This document shows positions 20,420 to 29,117 of a DNA stretch of 64,000 bases, piece after piece. The stretch's first letter is position 1, and each line of letters begins with the position of its first letter. The position numbers and the translations under genes are program-made. Source of the stretch: CAVUEG01 sp963740525 (lineage in GTDB: Bacteria; Actinomycetota; Actinomycetes; Propionibacteriales; Nocardioidaceae). The notes under the pieces are model-generated. The model was not told the origin of the DNA. It was given only the letters and a program-made list of their open reading frames with translations, and did no database searches. The DNA lies in NCBI GenBank assembly GCA_963740525.1, contig CAVUEG010000010.1, positions 186,001 to 250,000 of the forward strand, written 5' to 3'.

Positions 20420-21358
20420 GTGGTGGTGGCACCGACCGGTGACCAGTACGAGTTCCGTGGTGGCGGCTACCGCGCCGTCGTGACCGAGAGCGGCGCCACG
20501 CTCCGCCTCTTGGAGTTCGACGGGCGACCGCTTCTGGACGGCTTCGCCGACGACGAGCTCCCGCGCGTCGGGCGAGGCCAGGTCCTCGCCCCGTGGCCGA
20601 ACCGGATCCGCGACGGCAGGTACACCTTCGAGGCGCAGGAGCTCCAGCTGGCGCTCTCCGAGCCGCGACGCGGCAACGCCAGCCACGGCCTCGTTCGTTG
20701 GGCGTCCTGGTCGGTAGAGGAGCACACGGCGCACTCGGTCTCGCTCGTGTACCGGCTGATGGCGCAGACGGGCTACCCGTGGACCCTCGACCTGCACGTC
20801 GTCTACGACCTCTCCGCGGACGGGCTCACGGTCACCACCACGGCGACGAACCTCACCGACCGGTCGGCCCCCTGGGCGTACGGCGCCCACCCGTACCTGT
20901 GCCCGGGCACCCCGGTCGAGGACGGCGTCGACACGTGGGAACTGACGCTCCCCGCCGCCACCCGGGTCCTGGTCGACGACCGGATGATCCCGACCGGGAG
21001 CGAGCCCGTGTCGGACACGGACTACGACTTCCGGGTGACGAGACCGGTCCGGCGCACGGCCTTCGACAGCGCCTTCACCGACCTCGACCGCAACGACGAG
21101 GGCCACGCCGTCGTGGAGGTGCGCGACCCGGCCACCCGTCAGGGTGTCTCGCTGTGGATGGACGCCAAGCATCCGGTCGTGCAGATCTACAGCGGGGACG
21201 ATGCCGGCGACCTCGCCCGACGCTCGCTGGCCGTGGAGCCGATGAGCGCGCCCGCCAACGCGTTCGTCAGCGGCGAGCACCTCGTGACGCTCGGGCCGGC
21301 CGGGACCGCGACCCAGGAGTGGTCCGCCTCGTGGGGCATCCGGGCGCTGTCAGGCTGA
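20420..21358 (+). CDS. aldose 1-epimerase family protein
   Basis: The 312-residue protein is a galactose-mutarotase-like enzyme, which interconverts sugar anomers. PWPNRIRDGRYTF near residue 58 and NASHGLVRWASW hold the first catalytic histidine region. YGAHPYLCPG (about residues 154-163) has the second His, and LAVEPMSAPANAF has the catalytic-base glutamate. GTG 20420 is preceded by GAAGAGG; two more GTG codons follow directly and could serve. It ends 7 bases before the stop of the convergent PH-domain gene. The nature of the sugar is not evident. Confidence 0.87.
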   Translation: MVVAPTGDQYEFRGGGYRAVVTESGATLRLLEFDGRPLLDGFADDELPRVGRGQVLAPWPNRIRDGRYTFEAQELQLALSEPRRGNASHGLVRWASWSVEEHTAHSVSLVYRLMAQTGYPWTLDLHVVYDLSADGLTVTTTATNLTDRSAPWAYGAHPYLCPGTPVEDGVDTWELTLPAATRVLVDDRMIPTGSEPVSDTDYDFRVTRPVRRTAFDSAFTDLDRNDEGHAVVEVRDPATRQGVSLWMDAKHPVVQIYSGDDAGDLARRSLAVEPMSAPANAFVSGEHLVTLGPAGTATQEWSASWGIRALSG

Positions 21359-21364
21359 CCCCGC

Positions 21365-21835
21365 TCAGTCGTCGGGGCTGGTGTCGGTCTGTTGTGCCAG
21401 GAGGGTGCGGACCTGGCGCACCGCACGCCGTGCTCGATCGCCGTCGCTGCCCTGGATGCCCATCACGGCCACACTGGTGCCGTCCGCCAGGTCGAACCCT
21501 GCCCATGGCGCACCGCGAGGCAGCGAGATCGCGATGATCTCGTTCCAGTCGAAGACGCGCTTGCGGTAGCCGTTGACCAGGACGACCCGATCGGGCTCCA
21601 CGTCGAGTCGGGAGCGCACCAGCGCGTAGCCCGAGGTGAAGGCCAGCAGGGCCAGGAAGACCAAGGTGCTGCGCTGGAAGAAGGTGAACCTGGCGCGAAC
21701 GTCCGGTGGGAAGGCGAACCAGACCACCACGGCGATCACCAGCAGCATGCCCCCGAAGAGGGCGCCGGCCAGACGGACGCCGTACGGCCGGTAGCGGTGC
21801 GGAAGCAACGGGGCTCCCTCAGAGTCGACAGGCAT
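21365..21835 (-). CDS. PH-domain membrane protein
   Basis: The 156-residue protein begins with a short basic cytoplasmic tail, has two membrane segments (about residues 20-42, VRLAGALFGGMLLVIAVVVW, and 54-69, STLVFLALLAFTSGYAL), then a small bacterial PH-like domain (residues 75-145) with VNGYRKRVFDWNEIIAISL and FDLADGTSVAVMGIQG. Function unknown. Its start lies 17 bases inside the end of hisG, so it is the last gene of the hisE-hisG unit and is probably translated with it. Confidence 0.8.
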   Translation of the reverse strand: MPVDSEGAPLLPHRYRPYGVRLAGALFGGMLLVIAVVVWFAFPPDVRARFTFFQRSTLVFLALLAFTSGYALVRSRLDVEPDRVVLVNGYRKRVFDWNEIIAISLPRGAPWAGFDLADGTSVAVMGIQGSDGDRARRAVRQVRTLLAQQTDTSPDD

Positions 21836-22718
21836 GGATGTCGGTCACCAGGATGCCCCGGGCGCCGATCTCGTAGAGCAGGTCCATCAGCCGCTGGGCA
21901 CCGTCGCGCGGCACCATGGAGCGCACCGCCACCCAGCCTTCGCGATGCAGCGGTGAGACCGTGGGACTCTCGATGCCGGGCGTCAGCGCCACCGCCTCCT
22001 CGACGCGTTCGTCGGGGATGTCGTAGTCCATCATCACGTAGCTGCGCGCCACCATGACGCCCTGTACCCGGCGCTGGAAGATCTCGAAGCCGGCCGGCAG
22101 CCCGGCCCCGGCCCGGGTGATCATCACCGCCTCCGACTCCAAGATGGTCTCGCCGAAGACCTCGAGGCCGGCCTGGCGCAGGGTGCTGCCGGTCTCCACC
22201 ACGTCGGCGATCACGTCTGCCACCCCGAGCTGCACGCTGGTCTCGACCGCACCGTCGAGCCGGGTCACCGTGGCGTCGATCCCCCGCTGCTGCAGGAAGC
22301 TGCCAACGACCCCGACGTACGACGTGGCGATCCGGGTGCCCTGGAGCCCCTCGACCGTGCTGACAGTGCCCGGGCGGGCCGCGAAGCGGAACCGGGAGCG
22401 CCCGAAGCCGAGCGCCATCACCTCCTCGGCCTTGGCGCCGGAGTCCAGCAGCAGGTCGCGGCCGGTGATGCCGATGTCGAGCGTGCCCTCGCCGACGTAC
22501 AACGCGATGTCGCGCGGGCGGAGGTAGAAGAACTCGACCCCGTTCTCGGCGTCGGTCAGCACCAGCTCCTTGGAGTCCGTGCGCTGCCGGTAGCCGGCCT
22601 CACGCAGGATCTCCGCCGCGGAGGCCGACAAGGCGCCCTTGTTGGGGATCGCGATCCGGAGCAGGCGCTCGGTCACGGCCGGGCTGTCGGCCGGGTTGTC
22701 GGGTGCGGGGGTGGGCAT
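21819..22718 (-). CDS. hisG: ATP phosphoribosyltransferase (long form)
   Basis: HisG joins ATP and PRPP in the first step of histidine synthesis. The 299 residues are the long form with a C-terminal regulatory ACT-like domain for histidine feedback (from about residue 225, SPTVSPLHREGWVAVRSMV). LRIAIPNKGALSASAAEIL, YLRPRDIALYVGEGTLDIGI and the PRPP loop region IADVVETGSTLRQAGL are conserved. The gene follows hisE by 29 bases, and a PH-domain gene overlaps its end. No other his genes are in the window, as is usual for this split hisE-hisG arrangement in actinomycetes. Confidence 0.96.
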   Translation of the reverse strand: MPTPAPDNPADSPAVTERLLRIAIPNKGALSASAAEILREAGYRQRTDSKELVLTDAENGVEFFYLRPRDIALYVGEGTLDIGITGRDLLLDSGAKAEEVMALGFGRSRFRFAARPGTVSTVEGLQGTRIATSYVGVVGSFLQQRGIDATVTRLDGAVETSVQLGVADVIADVVETGSTLRQAGLEVFGETILESEAVMITRAGAGLPAGFEIFQRRVQGVMVARSYVMMDYDIPDERVEEAVALTPGIESPTVSPLHREGWVAVRSMVPRDGAQRLMDLLYEIGARGILVTDIHACRL

Positions 22719-22747
22719 GAGGGCCTCTCGGGTGGTTCAGAGGGAGT

Positions 22748-23011
22748 TCAGAGGTGGGCGTAGACGTCGTCGAGCGTGAGTCCCGAGGCGAGCATCAGGA
22801 CCTGTGCGTGGTAGAGCAGCTGGCTGATCTCCTCGGCCGCACGGTCCTTGCCCTCATGCTCGGCGGCCATCCACGACTCGGCGGCCTCCTCGACCAGCTT
22901 CTTGCCGATCGAGTGCACCCCGGAGTCCAGCGCCGCCACGGTCCCGGAGCCGGCCGGCCGCGTGCGCGCCTTGTCGTTGAGCTCGTCCCACAGCTCCTCG
23001 AACGTCTTCAC
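22748..23011 (-). CDS. hisE: phosphoribosyl-ATP diphosphatase
   Basis: HisE hydrolyses phosphoribosyl-ATP to phosphoribosyl-AMP, the second histidine step. The 87-residue protein has the MazG-like helical signature [17 protein letters not shown] followed by [19 protein letters not shown], with the acidic metal-binding residues E, E and D. The start is GTG at 23011. It lies just upstream of hisG, which makes its substrate. A 57-base gap separates it from ribH. Confidence 0.95.
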   Translation of the reverse strand: MKTFEELWDELNDKARTRPAGSGTVAALDSGVHSIGKKLVEEAAESWMAAEHEGKDRAAEEISQLLYHAQVLMLASGLTLDDVYAHL

Positions 23012-23068
23012 GCCCCCAGCCTAAGGCGTCGGACCGGCCCGGCTCCCCCCGAGTCCGCCGCCTGGAGG

Positions 23069-23569
23069 TCAGGCATCGCCGTCCGGCTCGTGCGCCCGTC
23101 GGATCCGACGCAGCACCGTCGCGGTCGCCAGGGCCGCGGCGGTGGCGTCGTACCCCTTGTCCTCGTGCGAGCCGTCGAGCCCGGCACGGTCGAGGGCCTG
23201 CTCCTCGGTGTCGCAGGTGAGCAGGCCGAAGCCGACCGCGGTGCCGGAGTCGAGCGCGACCCGGTTCAGTCCGTCGGTGGCGGCGCGACAGACGTAGTCG
23301 AAGTGCGGGGTCCCGCCTCGGATCACGACTCCGAGCGCCACGACGGCGTCGTACCCCTTCTCGGCCAGCGCTGCGGCCACCACCGGGAGCTCGAAGGAAC
23401 CGGGCACGTGCAGCAGCGTCGGCGCCTCCACCCGATGGTCCGCCAGCGCGCGCCGCGCACCCGCGACCAGTCCGTCCATCACCTGCTGGTGCCAGCTCGA
23501 GGCGATGACCGCCACCCGGAAGTCATGGCAGTCGATCGGCTCGGACCTCGGCGCTCCGGCTCCACTCAC
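23069..23569 (-). CDS. ribH: 6,7-dimethyl-8-ribityllumazine synthase
   Basis: RibH condenses the pyrimidine intermediate with 3,4-dihydroxy-2-butanone 4-phosphate to form lumazine. The protein has 166 residues. [37 protein letters not shown] and [20 protein letters not shown], with the catalytic His in PHFDYV, are typical. GTG 23569 has a strong AGGAGG site and overlaps the ribBA stop as GTGA. The C-terminus ends in a basic, charged tail. It is the last gene of the riboflavin operon. Confidence 0.96.
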   Translation of the reverse strand: MSGAGAPRSEPIDCHDFRVAVIASSWHQQVMDGLVAGARRALADHRVEAPTLLHVPGSFELPVVAAALAEKGYDAVVALGVVIRGGTPHFDYVCRAATDGLNRVALDSGTAVGFGLLTCDTEEQALDRAGLDGSHEDKGYDATAAALATATVLRRIRRAHEPDGDA

Positions 23570-24855
23570 GGGGTTCCTCCTGGGCTGTGCTGGGACGGTA
23601 CGGCGGGGGTCGCCAGCGGGACCGTGAGGTGAGGAAGGTCGTGCCCCATGCGGTCCCGCTTGGTGATCAGGTAGGCCAGGTTGTGGTCGTTCGGGTGCGG
23701 TGTCAACGGCACCTGCTCGGTGACCTCGACCCCGTAGGCCTCGAGGTTCGTCGTCTTCGCCGGGTTGTTGGTCAGCAGCCGGACCGACCTCACCCCCAGG
23801 TCGCGCAGGATCTGCGTCGCGGTGCCGTAGTGCCGCGCATCGGCGGGCAGCCCGAGGTCGAGGTTGGCGTCGACGGTGTCCCGCCCGCCGTCCTGGAGCT
23901 GGTAGGCCTGGAGCTTGGCCACCAGGCCGATCCCGCGGCCCTCGTGACCGCGCAGGTACACCACGACGCCGCGTCCGGCCTCGACGATCGCCTGCATCGC
24001 CTCGTCGAGCTGCGGACCGCAGTCGCAACGCTGCGAGCCGAACGTGTCACCGGTCAGGCACTCCGAGTGGACCCTGGTCAGTACGGGCTCGTCGTCGGCC
24101 AGTGCGGCGGGGTCGCCGTACACGAGCGCGAGGTGCTCGGAGGCGTCGACGGTGATCCGGTAGCCGTACGCCGTGAACGGGCCGTACGACGTCGGCAGCC
24201 GGGTCTCGGCGACGCGAACCACCAGGGTCTCGTTGCGACGGCGGTAGTGGATCATCTGCTCGATCGAGATCATCGTGAGCCCGTGCTCGTCGGCGAACTC
24301 CCGCAGCTCGGGCGCCCGCTTCATCGTCCCGTCGTCGTTGACCACCTCCACCAGAACCCCGACCGGTGTCAGCCCGGCCATGGTGGCGAGGTCGACCGCG
24401 GCCTCGGTGTGGCCCTGGCGGCTCAGAACGCCCCCCTCGTGGTAGCGGAGCGGGAACACATGGCCGGGTCGCGTGATCTCCCACGGCTCGGTCGCCGAGT
24501 CGGCAAGCACCTTCACGGTGTGTGCGCGGTCGGCGGCGGAGATGCCGGTCGAGACTCCGTCGCGGGCGTCCACGGAGATCGTGTACGCCGTCCGCATCCG
24601 GTCCTTGTTGTGTGGGGTCATCAGCGGGATCTCGAGCCGGTCCAGCATGTCGGCCGGCATCGGCGCACAGATCACCCCGCTGCTGTAGCGGATCGTGAAC
24701 GCCATCAACTCGGGCGTGGCCTTCGACGCGGCGAAGATCAGGTCGCCCTCGTTCTCGCGGTCCTCGTCGTCGACCACGATGACCGCCTTGCCGGCGGCGA
24801 TGTCGGCGATGGCCTGCTCGACGCTGTCGAGCCTCACGGTGCTGTCGGTGCTCAT
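23566..24855 (-). CDS. ribBA: bifunctional 3,4-dihydroxy-2-butanone-4-phosphate synthase / GTP cyclohydrolase II
   Basis: This 429-residue fusion makes both precursors of riboflavin. The N-terminal RibB half (1 to about 205) has [19 protein letters not shown] with the acidic metal loop and [20 protein letters not shown] with [13 protein letters not shown]. The C-terminal RibA half has the zinc site [20 protein letters not shown] and [19 protein letters not shown]. Both halves look intact. ATGA and GTGA overlaps link it to ribE upstream and ribH downstream, so translation is coupled along the operon, whose expression is set by the FMN riboswitch before ribD. Confidence 0.97.
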   Translation of the reverse strand: MSTDSTVRLDSVEQAIADIAAGKAVIVVDDEDRENEGDLIFAASKATPELMAFTIRYSSGVICAPMPADMLDRLEIPLMTPHNKDRMRTAYTISVDARDGVSTGISAADRAHTVKVLADSATEPWEITRPGHVFPLRYHEGGVLSRQGHTEAAVDLATMAGLTPVGVLVEVVNDDGTMKRAPELREFADEHGLTMISIEQMIHYRRRNETLVVRVAETRLPTSYGPFTAYGYRITVDASEHLALVYGDPAALADDEPVLTRVHSECLTGDTFGSQRCDCGPQLDEAMQAIVEAGRGVVVYLRGHEGRGIGLVAKLQAYQLQDGGRDTVDANLDLGLPADARHYGTATQILRDLGVRSVRLLTNNPAKTTNLEAYGVEVTEQVPLTPHPNDHNLAYLITKRDRMGHDLPHLTVPLATPAVPSQHSPGGTP

Positions 24856-25457
24856 GCAGGGTTCTCCTGGGTGTGCGTGAGGAGGCGTTCGACGTACTTG
24901 GCGATCACGTCGACCTCCAGGTTCACCACGTCCCCGGGCTCTCGGAACCCGAGGGTGGTACGGGCGAGCGTCTCGGGAATCAGCGAGACGGTGAAGCGGT
25001 CGTCCCCGGCCTCGACCACGGTCAGCGAGATGCCGTCCACCGTGATCGAGCCCTTGTCCACGACGTAGCGCGAGAGATGGGCCGGAAGCGAGATCTCCAC
25101 CAGCTCCCAGTGCTCGGACGGAGTGCGGGTCAGCACGGTGCCGGTGCCGTCCACGTGCCCTTGGACGATGTGCCCGCCGAGCCGTCTCTGCACGGTGACG
25201 GCGCGCTCCAGGTTGACCTTGCTGCCCGGTGCGAGCTTCCCGAGACCGGTCTTGTCGAGGGTCTCGCGCATCACGTCGGCGGTGAAGGTCTCGAGGTCAC
25301 GCTGGGCAACCGTCAGGCAGCAGCCGTTGACCGAGATCGAGTCCCCGAGGGTCGCGTCGGTCACCACATGGGGTCCCCGCACCGTCAGCCGGATCGCGTC
25401 GCCCTGTTCCTCGAGCCCCTCGATGGTGCCGAGCTCCTCGACGATGCCGGTGAACAT
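24852..25457 (-). CDS. ribE: riboflavin synthase (alpha subunit)
   Basis: Riboflavin synthase dismutates two lumazines into riboflavin and the pyrimidine diamine. The 201 residues show the two tandem lumazine-binding barrels: [12 protein letters not shown] with [11 protein letters not shown] in the first, and [14 protein letters not shown] with [18 protein letters not shown] in the second. The stop overlaps ribBA as ATGA, and the ribD stop is 4 bases upstream. Gene naming differs between species (ribE or ribC). Confidence 0.96.
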   Translation of the reverse strand: MFTGIVEELGTIEGLEEQGDAIRLTVRGPHVVTDATLGDSISVNGCCLTVAQRDLETFTADVMRETLDKTGLGKLAPGSKVNLERAVTVQRRLGGHIVQGHVDGTGTVLTRTPSEHWELVEISLPAHLSRYVVDKGSITVDGISLTVVEAGDDRFTVSLIPETLARTTLGFREPGDVVNLEVDVIAKYVERLLTHTQENPA

Positions 25458-25461
25458 GGCC

Positions 25462-26520
25462 TCACTCCTCGCTGTCTGGGTCGCGGTGCGGCTGCGGGGT
25501 CAGGGTCAGCCGCAGGTTGGTCTCCCGGCCGGTGCCGAGTACGGCGACATCGACGACGGCGAGCGAGTGGGCGCCGCTCATGGTGGAGATTCCCAGGTCG
25601 CCCACGGCCGGGCTCCCCGCGCCGAGCAGCATGGGTGCGACGTACGCGACGACCTCGTCGACGAGCCCCGCGCCCAGGAACGCCGCCGCGAGGGTCCCGC
25701 CGCCCTCGAGGAAGACGTGGTGGCGGTCGCGGACGAACAGCGCCTCGAGCACCTCGGCGGGGTCGTGGCTGCGCAGGTGCAGGGTCGGGGCCGCGTCATC
25801 GAGCACGCGACGGTCCTCGGGGATGTCGCGGCGCCCGACCACGACCCGGAGCGGTTGGCGTTCCCGTGGCACCGGCCGGTCGTCCTCGTCGCGGACCGTG
25901 AGCTGGGGGTTGTCGGTCAGGACAGTCCCGGTGCCGGCCATCACCACGTCGCACAGCCCGCGCAGCCGGTGGGTGTCGCGGCGGCTCGGCACGGAGCTGA
26001 TCCAGCGGCTCGTGCCGTCGGCGGCGGCGCTGCGACCGTCCAGAGTGGTGGCGAACTTCCAGGTGACGAAGGGGCGACCGTGCTCCATGGCGAAGGTCCA
26101 GGCCCGGTTCACCGAGCGTGCCGCTCCACGAAGGAGGCCGGACTCGGTGTCCACACCGGCGGCGGCCAGCGCCTGGGCACCGCCGCGGGCCACGGGGTTG
26201 GGGTCGGCCTGCGCGTAGACCACGCGGGTCACTCCTGCCGTGATCAGGGCCTCGCTGCAGGGTCCGGTCCGGCCCGTGTGGTGGCAGGGTTCGAGTGTGA
26301 CGACGGCGGTCGTCCCTCGCGCTGCGTCACCCGCTCGGGTGAGCGCGTCGACCTCGGCGTGCGGCGTACCGGCTCCGCGGTGGAAGCCCTCGGCCACCAC
26401 CGACCCGTCACCGGCCAGCAGGACACAGCCGACCCGGGGGTTCGGACCGGGCGGGACACCGGGGGTCTGGGCGAGGGCGAGGGCGCGCGTCATCGCGTCG
26501 CGCTCTGCCGGTGAGAACAT
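25462..26520 (-). CDS. ribD: bifunctional diaminohydroxyphosphoribosylaminopyrimidine deaminase / 5-amino-6-(5-phosphoribosylamino)uracil reductase
   Basis: RibD carries out the second and third steps of riboflavin synthesis. The N-terminal deaminase domain (1 to about 145) has the zinc motif HAEVDALTRAG and PCHHTGRTGPCSEALI. The C-terminal reductase domain has KFATTLDGRSAAADGTSRWI and FLEGGGTLAAAFLGAGLVDE. The length of 352 residues is normal. It is the first gene of ribD-ribE-ribBA-ribH. The 314-base leader upstream carries an FMN riboswitch, so riboflavin production is under FMN feedback. Confidence 0.96.
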   Translation of the reverse strand: MFSPAERDAMTRALALAQTPGVPPGPNPRVGCVLLAGDGSVVAEGFHRGAGTPHAEVDALTRAGDAARGTTAVVTLEPCHHTGRTGPCSEALITAGVTRVVYAQADPNPVARGGAQALAAAGVDTESGLLRGAARSVNRAWTFAMEHGRPFVTWKFATTLDGRSAAADGTSRWISSVPSRRDTHRLRGLCDVVMAGTGTVLTDNPQLTVRDEDDRPVPRERQPLRVVVGRRDIPEDRRVLDDAAPTLHLRSHDPAEVLEALFVRDRHHVFLEGGGTLAAAFLGAGLVDEVVAYVAPMLLGAGSPAVGDLGISTMSGAHSLAVVDVAVLGTGRETNLRLTLTPQPHRDPDSEE

Positions 26521-26563
26521 GTCTCGCCCCTCTCGTCCGTCGCGGACTCCGGGGCGGGAAGGA

Positions 26564-26599
26564 CGGCTCGCAGCGGCACTGGACGTGCCTCGCGAGCCG
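26564..26599 (-). promoter_or_regulatory. expression-platform hairpin between FMN riboswitch and ribD
   Basis: CGGCTCGC (26564-26571) and GCGAGCCG (26592-26599) are perfect inverted repeats. Inside them GGCAC (26575-26579) and GTGCC (26585-26589) pair around TGGAC. The outer right arm partly overlaps the GGCACGCCGGCTCG sequence that closes the aptamer, so the two structures may compete. No U-run follows, so the switch may act on translation or through Rho rather than by intrinsic termination. Confidence 0.6.
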
Positions 26600-26600
26600 G

Positions 26601-26725
26601 CGTGCCTCTTCCCATCCGGACTTTGACCGTCGGTCCAGGAGTTTCACCTGGTCAACCGGTCACTGGCTGTGACCGGGTCGCGGACTTTCACCGCCGGCTC
26701 GGAATTGCACCGACCCCAGAGCACG
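26601..26725 (-). ncRNA. FMN riboswitch (RFN element)
   Basis: On the minus strand the conserved RFN blocks appear in order: GGGGTCGGTGCAATTCCGA, CCGGCGGTGAAAGTCCGCGA, a variable arm (GGTCAC...GTGACC), CCAGGTGAAACTCCTGG, CCGACGGTCAAAGTCCGGAT and GGGAAGAGG. The closing stem pairs CGTGCTCT with AGAGGCACG. It lies in front of the riboflavin biosynthesis operon, the normal target of this FMN-sensing RNA. Confidence 0.97.
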
Positions 26726-26834
26726 CGAGCTCAACACTCGTCGGTGCCAAGCGTGCCACATCGAGGCGTTCGCGCGCGTGTGAGGCCACTCACGACGCTG
26801 GTCGGCGGTGGGTCCGAGGACTGGTCGGCTCGGT

Positions 26835-27503
26835 TCAGCCGGCAGCGCTGGCCGAGCTGGCAGCCTCGCGGAGCTGTTGCACCATCGCGTCCGGGTCGTC
26901 GGCGGAGTAGACGGCCGAGCCCGCGACGAACACGTCCGCTCCGGCCTCGGCGCAGCGGCCGATGGTGTCGAGCGAGACTCCCCCGTCGACCTGGAGCCAG
27001 ACCTCGCCGCCGTGCTTCTCGATCAGCTCGCGGGCGCGGCGGATCTTCGGCAGGCAGAGGTCGAGGAACTTCTGTCCGCCGAAGCCCGGCTCCACGGTCA
27101 TGACCAGGAGCATGTCCAGCTCGGGGAGCAGGTCGGCGTACGGCTCGATCGGCGTGGCCGGGCGCAGCGCCATGCCCGCGCGGGCGCCCTGTCCCCGCAG
27201 CTCGCGCGCCAGGCGCACTGGTGCAGCGGCGGCCTCGATGTGGAAGGTGACCGAGGAGGCGCCGGCTTCGGCGTACCCCGGCGCCCAGCGGTCGGGGTTC
27301 TCGATCATCAGGTGGCAGTCGAGCGGGATCTCGGTCGCCTTCGACAGCGCCTCGACCATCGCGGGGCCGAAGGTCAGGTTGGGCACGAAGTGGTTGTCCA
27401 TCACGTCGACGTGCACGAAGTCGGCGCTGCCGATCCTGGCCACCTCCGCCCGGAGGTCGGCGAAGTCGGCGTTGAGGATGCTCGGCGTGATCTGGATTCC
27501 CAT
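26835..27503 (-). CDS. rpe: ribulose-phosphate 3-epimerase
   Basis: Rpe interconverts ribulose 5-phosphate and xylulose 5-phosphate in the pentose phosphate pathway; ribulose 5-phosphate is also the RibB substrate, which fits its place before the rib operon. The 222-residue TIM barrel starts [34 protein letters not shown] holds metal ligands and the catalytic Asp, [12 protein letters not shown] and [11 protein letters not shown] follow, and [11 protein letters not shown] holds the second Asp. ATG 27503 was chosen because the conserved N-terminus begins there. Its upstream region is the repeat array at 27546-27639. Confidence 0.97.
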   Translation of the reverse strand: MGIQITPSILNADFADLRAEVARIGSADFVHVDVMDNHFVPNLTFGPAMVEALSKATEIPLDCHLMIENPDRWAPGYAEAGASSVTFHIEAAAAPVRLARELRGQGARAGMALRPATPIEPYADLLPELDMLLVMTVEPGFGGQKFLDLCLPKIRRARELIEKHGGEVWLQVDGGVSLDTIGRCAEAGADVFVAGSAVYSADDPDAMVQQLREAASSASAAG

Positions 27504-27545
27504 GGCATGGATGAGCCTAGTGGGGCCCGGCCGTCGATCCGCAGG

Positions 27546-27639
27546 CAAGATGCGCCGCGTCGGCGTGATTTCGCGGACAAGATGCGCCGCGTCGGCGTGA
27601 TTTCGCGGACAAGATGCGCCGCGTCAGCGGGTTTTGCGG
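27546..27639. repeat. tandem 32-bp repeat, locus A (three units)
   Basis: The 16-base core CAAGATGCGCCGCGTC occurs at 27546-27561, 27578-27593 and 27610-27625, exactly 32 bases apart. The first two cores are each followed by the same 16 bases, GGCGTGATTTCGCGGA; the third is followed by AGCGGGTTTTGCGG. The core holds the near-palindrome GATGCG-C-CGCGTC. The array fills the rpe-rsmB gap, and the last unit supplies the final codons and the stop of rsmB. The same repeat recurs at 41007-41054 and 55913-56030. Confidence 0.95.
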
Positions 27640-29117
27640 AGGAGGGCGAGGAACATCGCGTCGGTCCCGTGCACGTGGGGCCAGAGCTGGAGGGCACCGG
27701 GCAGGGCAGTCGTCTCGGCGTTCGGTGGAGCTGTCGCGGGGGTGCTCGAGGGGGCGTTCGCGGTGGTGTTCGCGGGGGTGTTGGGGCCTGGGGTTCGGGT
27801 GAGCTCGGGGAGGAGGGGCGCGGCGTCCTCGATCGCGACGTCGTCGCGGCGCGACTGCACCGCGGTGACGACGCCGCTGGTCTCGCGCAGCAGCGGGGAG
27901 CACGTGGCGTACAGCACCACTCCCCCGGGCCGCACGGCGTCGATGGCGGCCTCGAGCAGGGCCTCCTGGAGGGGCACCAGGCCGGTCAGGTCGTCGGCGC
28001 TCTTGCGCCAACGCGCCTCTGGTCGACGACGCAGGGCGCCCAGCCCGGAGCAGGGTGCGTCGACGAGCACGCGGTCGAAGGACCCGTGGCCCCAGGCCGC
28101 GCTAGTCCCGTCCGCGACGATCGTCCCCAGCACGCCGGGGGCGCCGGCCAGCGTGCGCGCCACCAGGGCGGCCCGGTGCGGCTGGAGCTCGGCAGCGACG
28201 ATCCCGGCTCCACGTTCGGCAGCCAGCCCGGCCAGCAGCGCCGCCTTGCCGCCAGGCCCGGCGCAGAGGTCCAGCCATCGATCGTCGCGTCCCTCGACCA
28301 CGGCCCTGCTCAGCGCCAGTGCCACCAGCTGGGAGCCCTCGTCCTGGACCCCGGCCCGGCCGTCGCGAACGGCAGGGATCGCCCCAGGCTCACCACCCGC
28401 CAGCTCCACGGCGTACGGCGACAGCGACCCAGGCGTGCCCCCCGCGGCGACGAGCTCCTCGACCGAGGAGGAGCCCGGTCGCGCGACGAGCATCACCCTC
28501 GGCGGTGCGTTGTCGGCCACGAGCAGCTCGTCCAGTGCCTCAGCGCTCGAGCCCAGTGCCTCGGCGAGCGCCTCGACCACCCAGCGCGGGTGCGAGTGGA
28601 CGGTCGCGGCGAACCCGAGCGGGTCGACGCCGGGTCCGGAGCCACCCGACGCACCCACCCGTCGAGATCGTGGGCGGAGACCTTGCGCAGCACGGCGTTC
28701 ACGAAGCCTGCCGGTCGGTGGCCCGACCACCGCTCTGACCAGGTCGACAGTGGTGCCGACCGCCGCGTGGGCGGGCACTCGCATGCTCAGCAGCTGATGC
28801 GACCCCAGCCGCAGCGAGTCCAACACGGCCGGGTCGACGTCGCCGAGCCCCGGCTCACCAGCGACGCCAGCACGGCGTCGTAGGTGCCCTGCCGGCGGAT
28901 CGTGCCCGACGACCAGCTCGGTGGTGAAGGCGGCGTCGCGCCCGGTCAGCCCCGTGTCGCGCAGGACCGTCGCCAGGGCCAGGTTGGCGTAGGCACCGTC
29001 CTCGCGGACCGCGGCCAGCACGTCGTACGCCGCCCGCCGGGGTGCATCGACCTTGGGCGAGCGCTGCGCGGAGACAGCATCCGACGCGCTGGGACGCCTG
29101 CCTCGTGGCTCAGCCAT
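27624..29117 (-). CDS. rsmB: 16S rRNA (cytosine-967-C5)-methyltransferase family protein with apparent indels
   Basis: RsmB/Fmu/Sun proteins methylate C5 of a cytosine in 16S rRNA. The C-terminal half is normal: LDLCAGPGGKAALLAGLAAE binds SAM, VDAPCSGLGALRRRPEARW and LYATCSPLLRETSGVV carry the two catalytic cysteines. The N-terminal NusB-like domain looks damaged: between about 28850 and 28906, and again between about 28628 and 28708, the conserved protein continues in another frame (TIRRQGTYDAVLASLVSRG; FVNAVLRKVSAHDLDGWVRR). Four single-base indels that cancel in pairs explain this. The frame therefore stays open to its stop, but two patches are scrambled, which suggests sequence errors. 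The last codons and stop lie inside repeat locus A. A Pro/Thr/Asn-rich insert sits at about residues 440-475. Confidence 0.82.
   Translation of the reverse strand: MAEPRGRRPSASDAVSAQRSPKVDAPRRAAYDVLAAVREDGAYANLALATVLRDTGLTGRDAAFTTELVVGHDPPAGHLRRRAGVAGEPGLGDVDPAVLDSLRLGSHQLLSMRVPAHAAVGTTVDLVRAVVGPPTGRLRERRAAQGLRPRSRRVGASGGSGPGVDPLGFAATVHSHPRWVVEALAEALGSSAEALDELLVADNAPPRVMLVARPGSSSVEELVAAGGTPGSLSPYAVELAGGEPGAIPAVRDGRAGVQDEGSQLVALALSRAVVEGRDDRWLDLCAGPGGKAALLAGLAAERGAGIVAAELQPHRAALVARTLAGAPGVLGTIVADGTSAAWGHGSFDRVLVDAPCSGLGALRRRPEARWRKSADDLTGLVPLQEALLEAAIDAVRPGGVVLYATCSPLLRETSGVVTAVQSRRDDVAIEDAAPLLPELTRTPGPNTPANTTANAPSSTPATAPPNAETTALPGALQLWPHVHGTDAMFLALLRKTR

Larger units (their letters stand above)
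26521..26834 (-). other. 314-base ribD leader
   Basis: The stretch between rpe and ribD has no gene. Its left half (26521-26600) is the expression platform and ribosome site (GAGAGGGGCGAG before the ATG), the centre is the FMN aptamer (26601-26725), and the right part up to the rpe stop must contain the promoter. I could not pick a convincing -35/-10 pair there. Confidence 0.8.
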
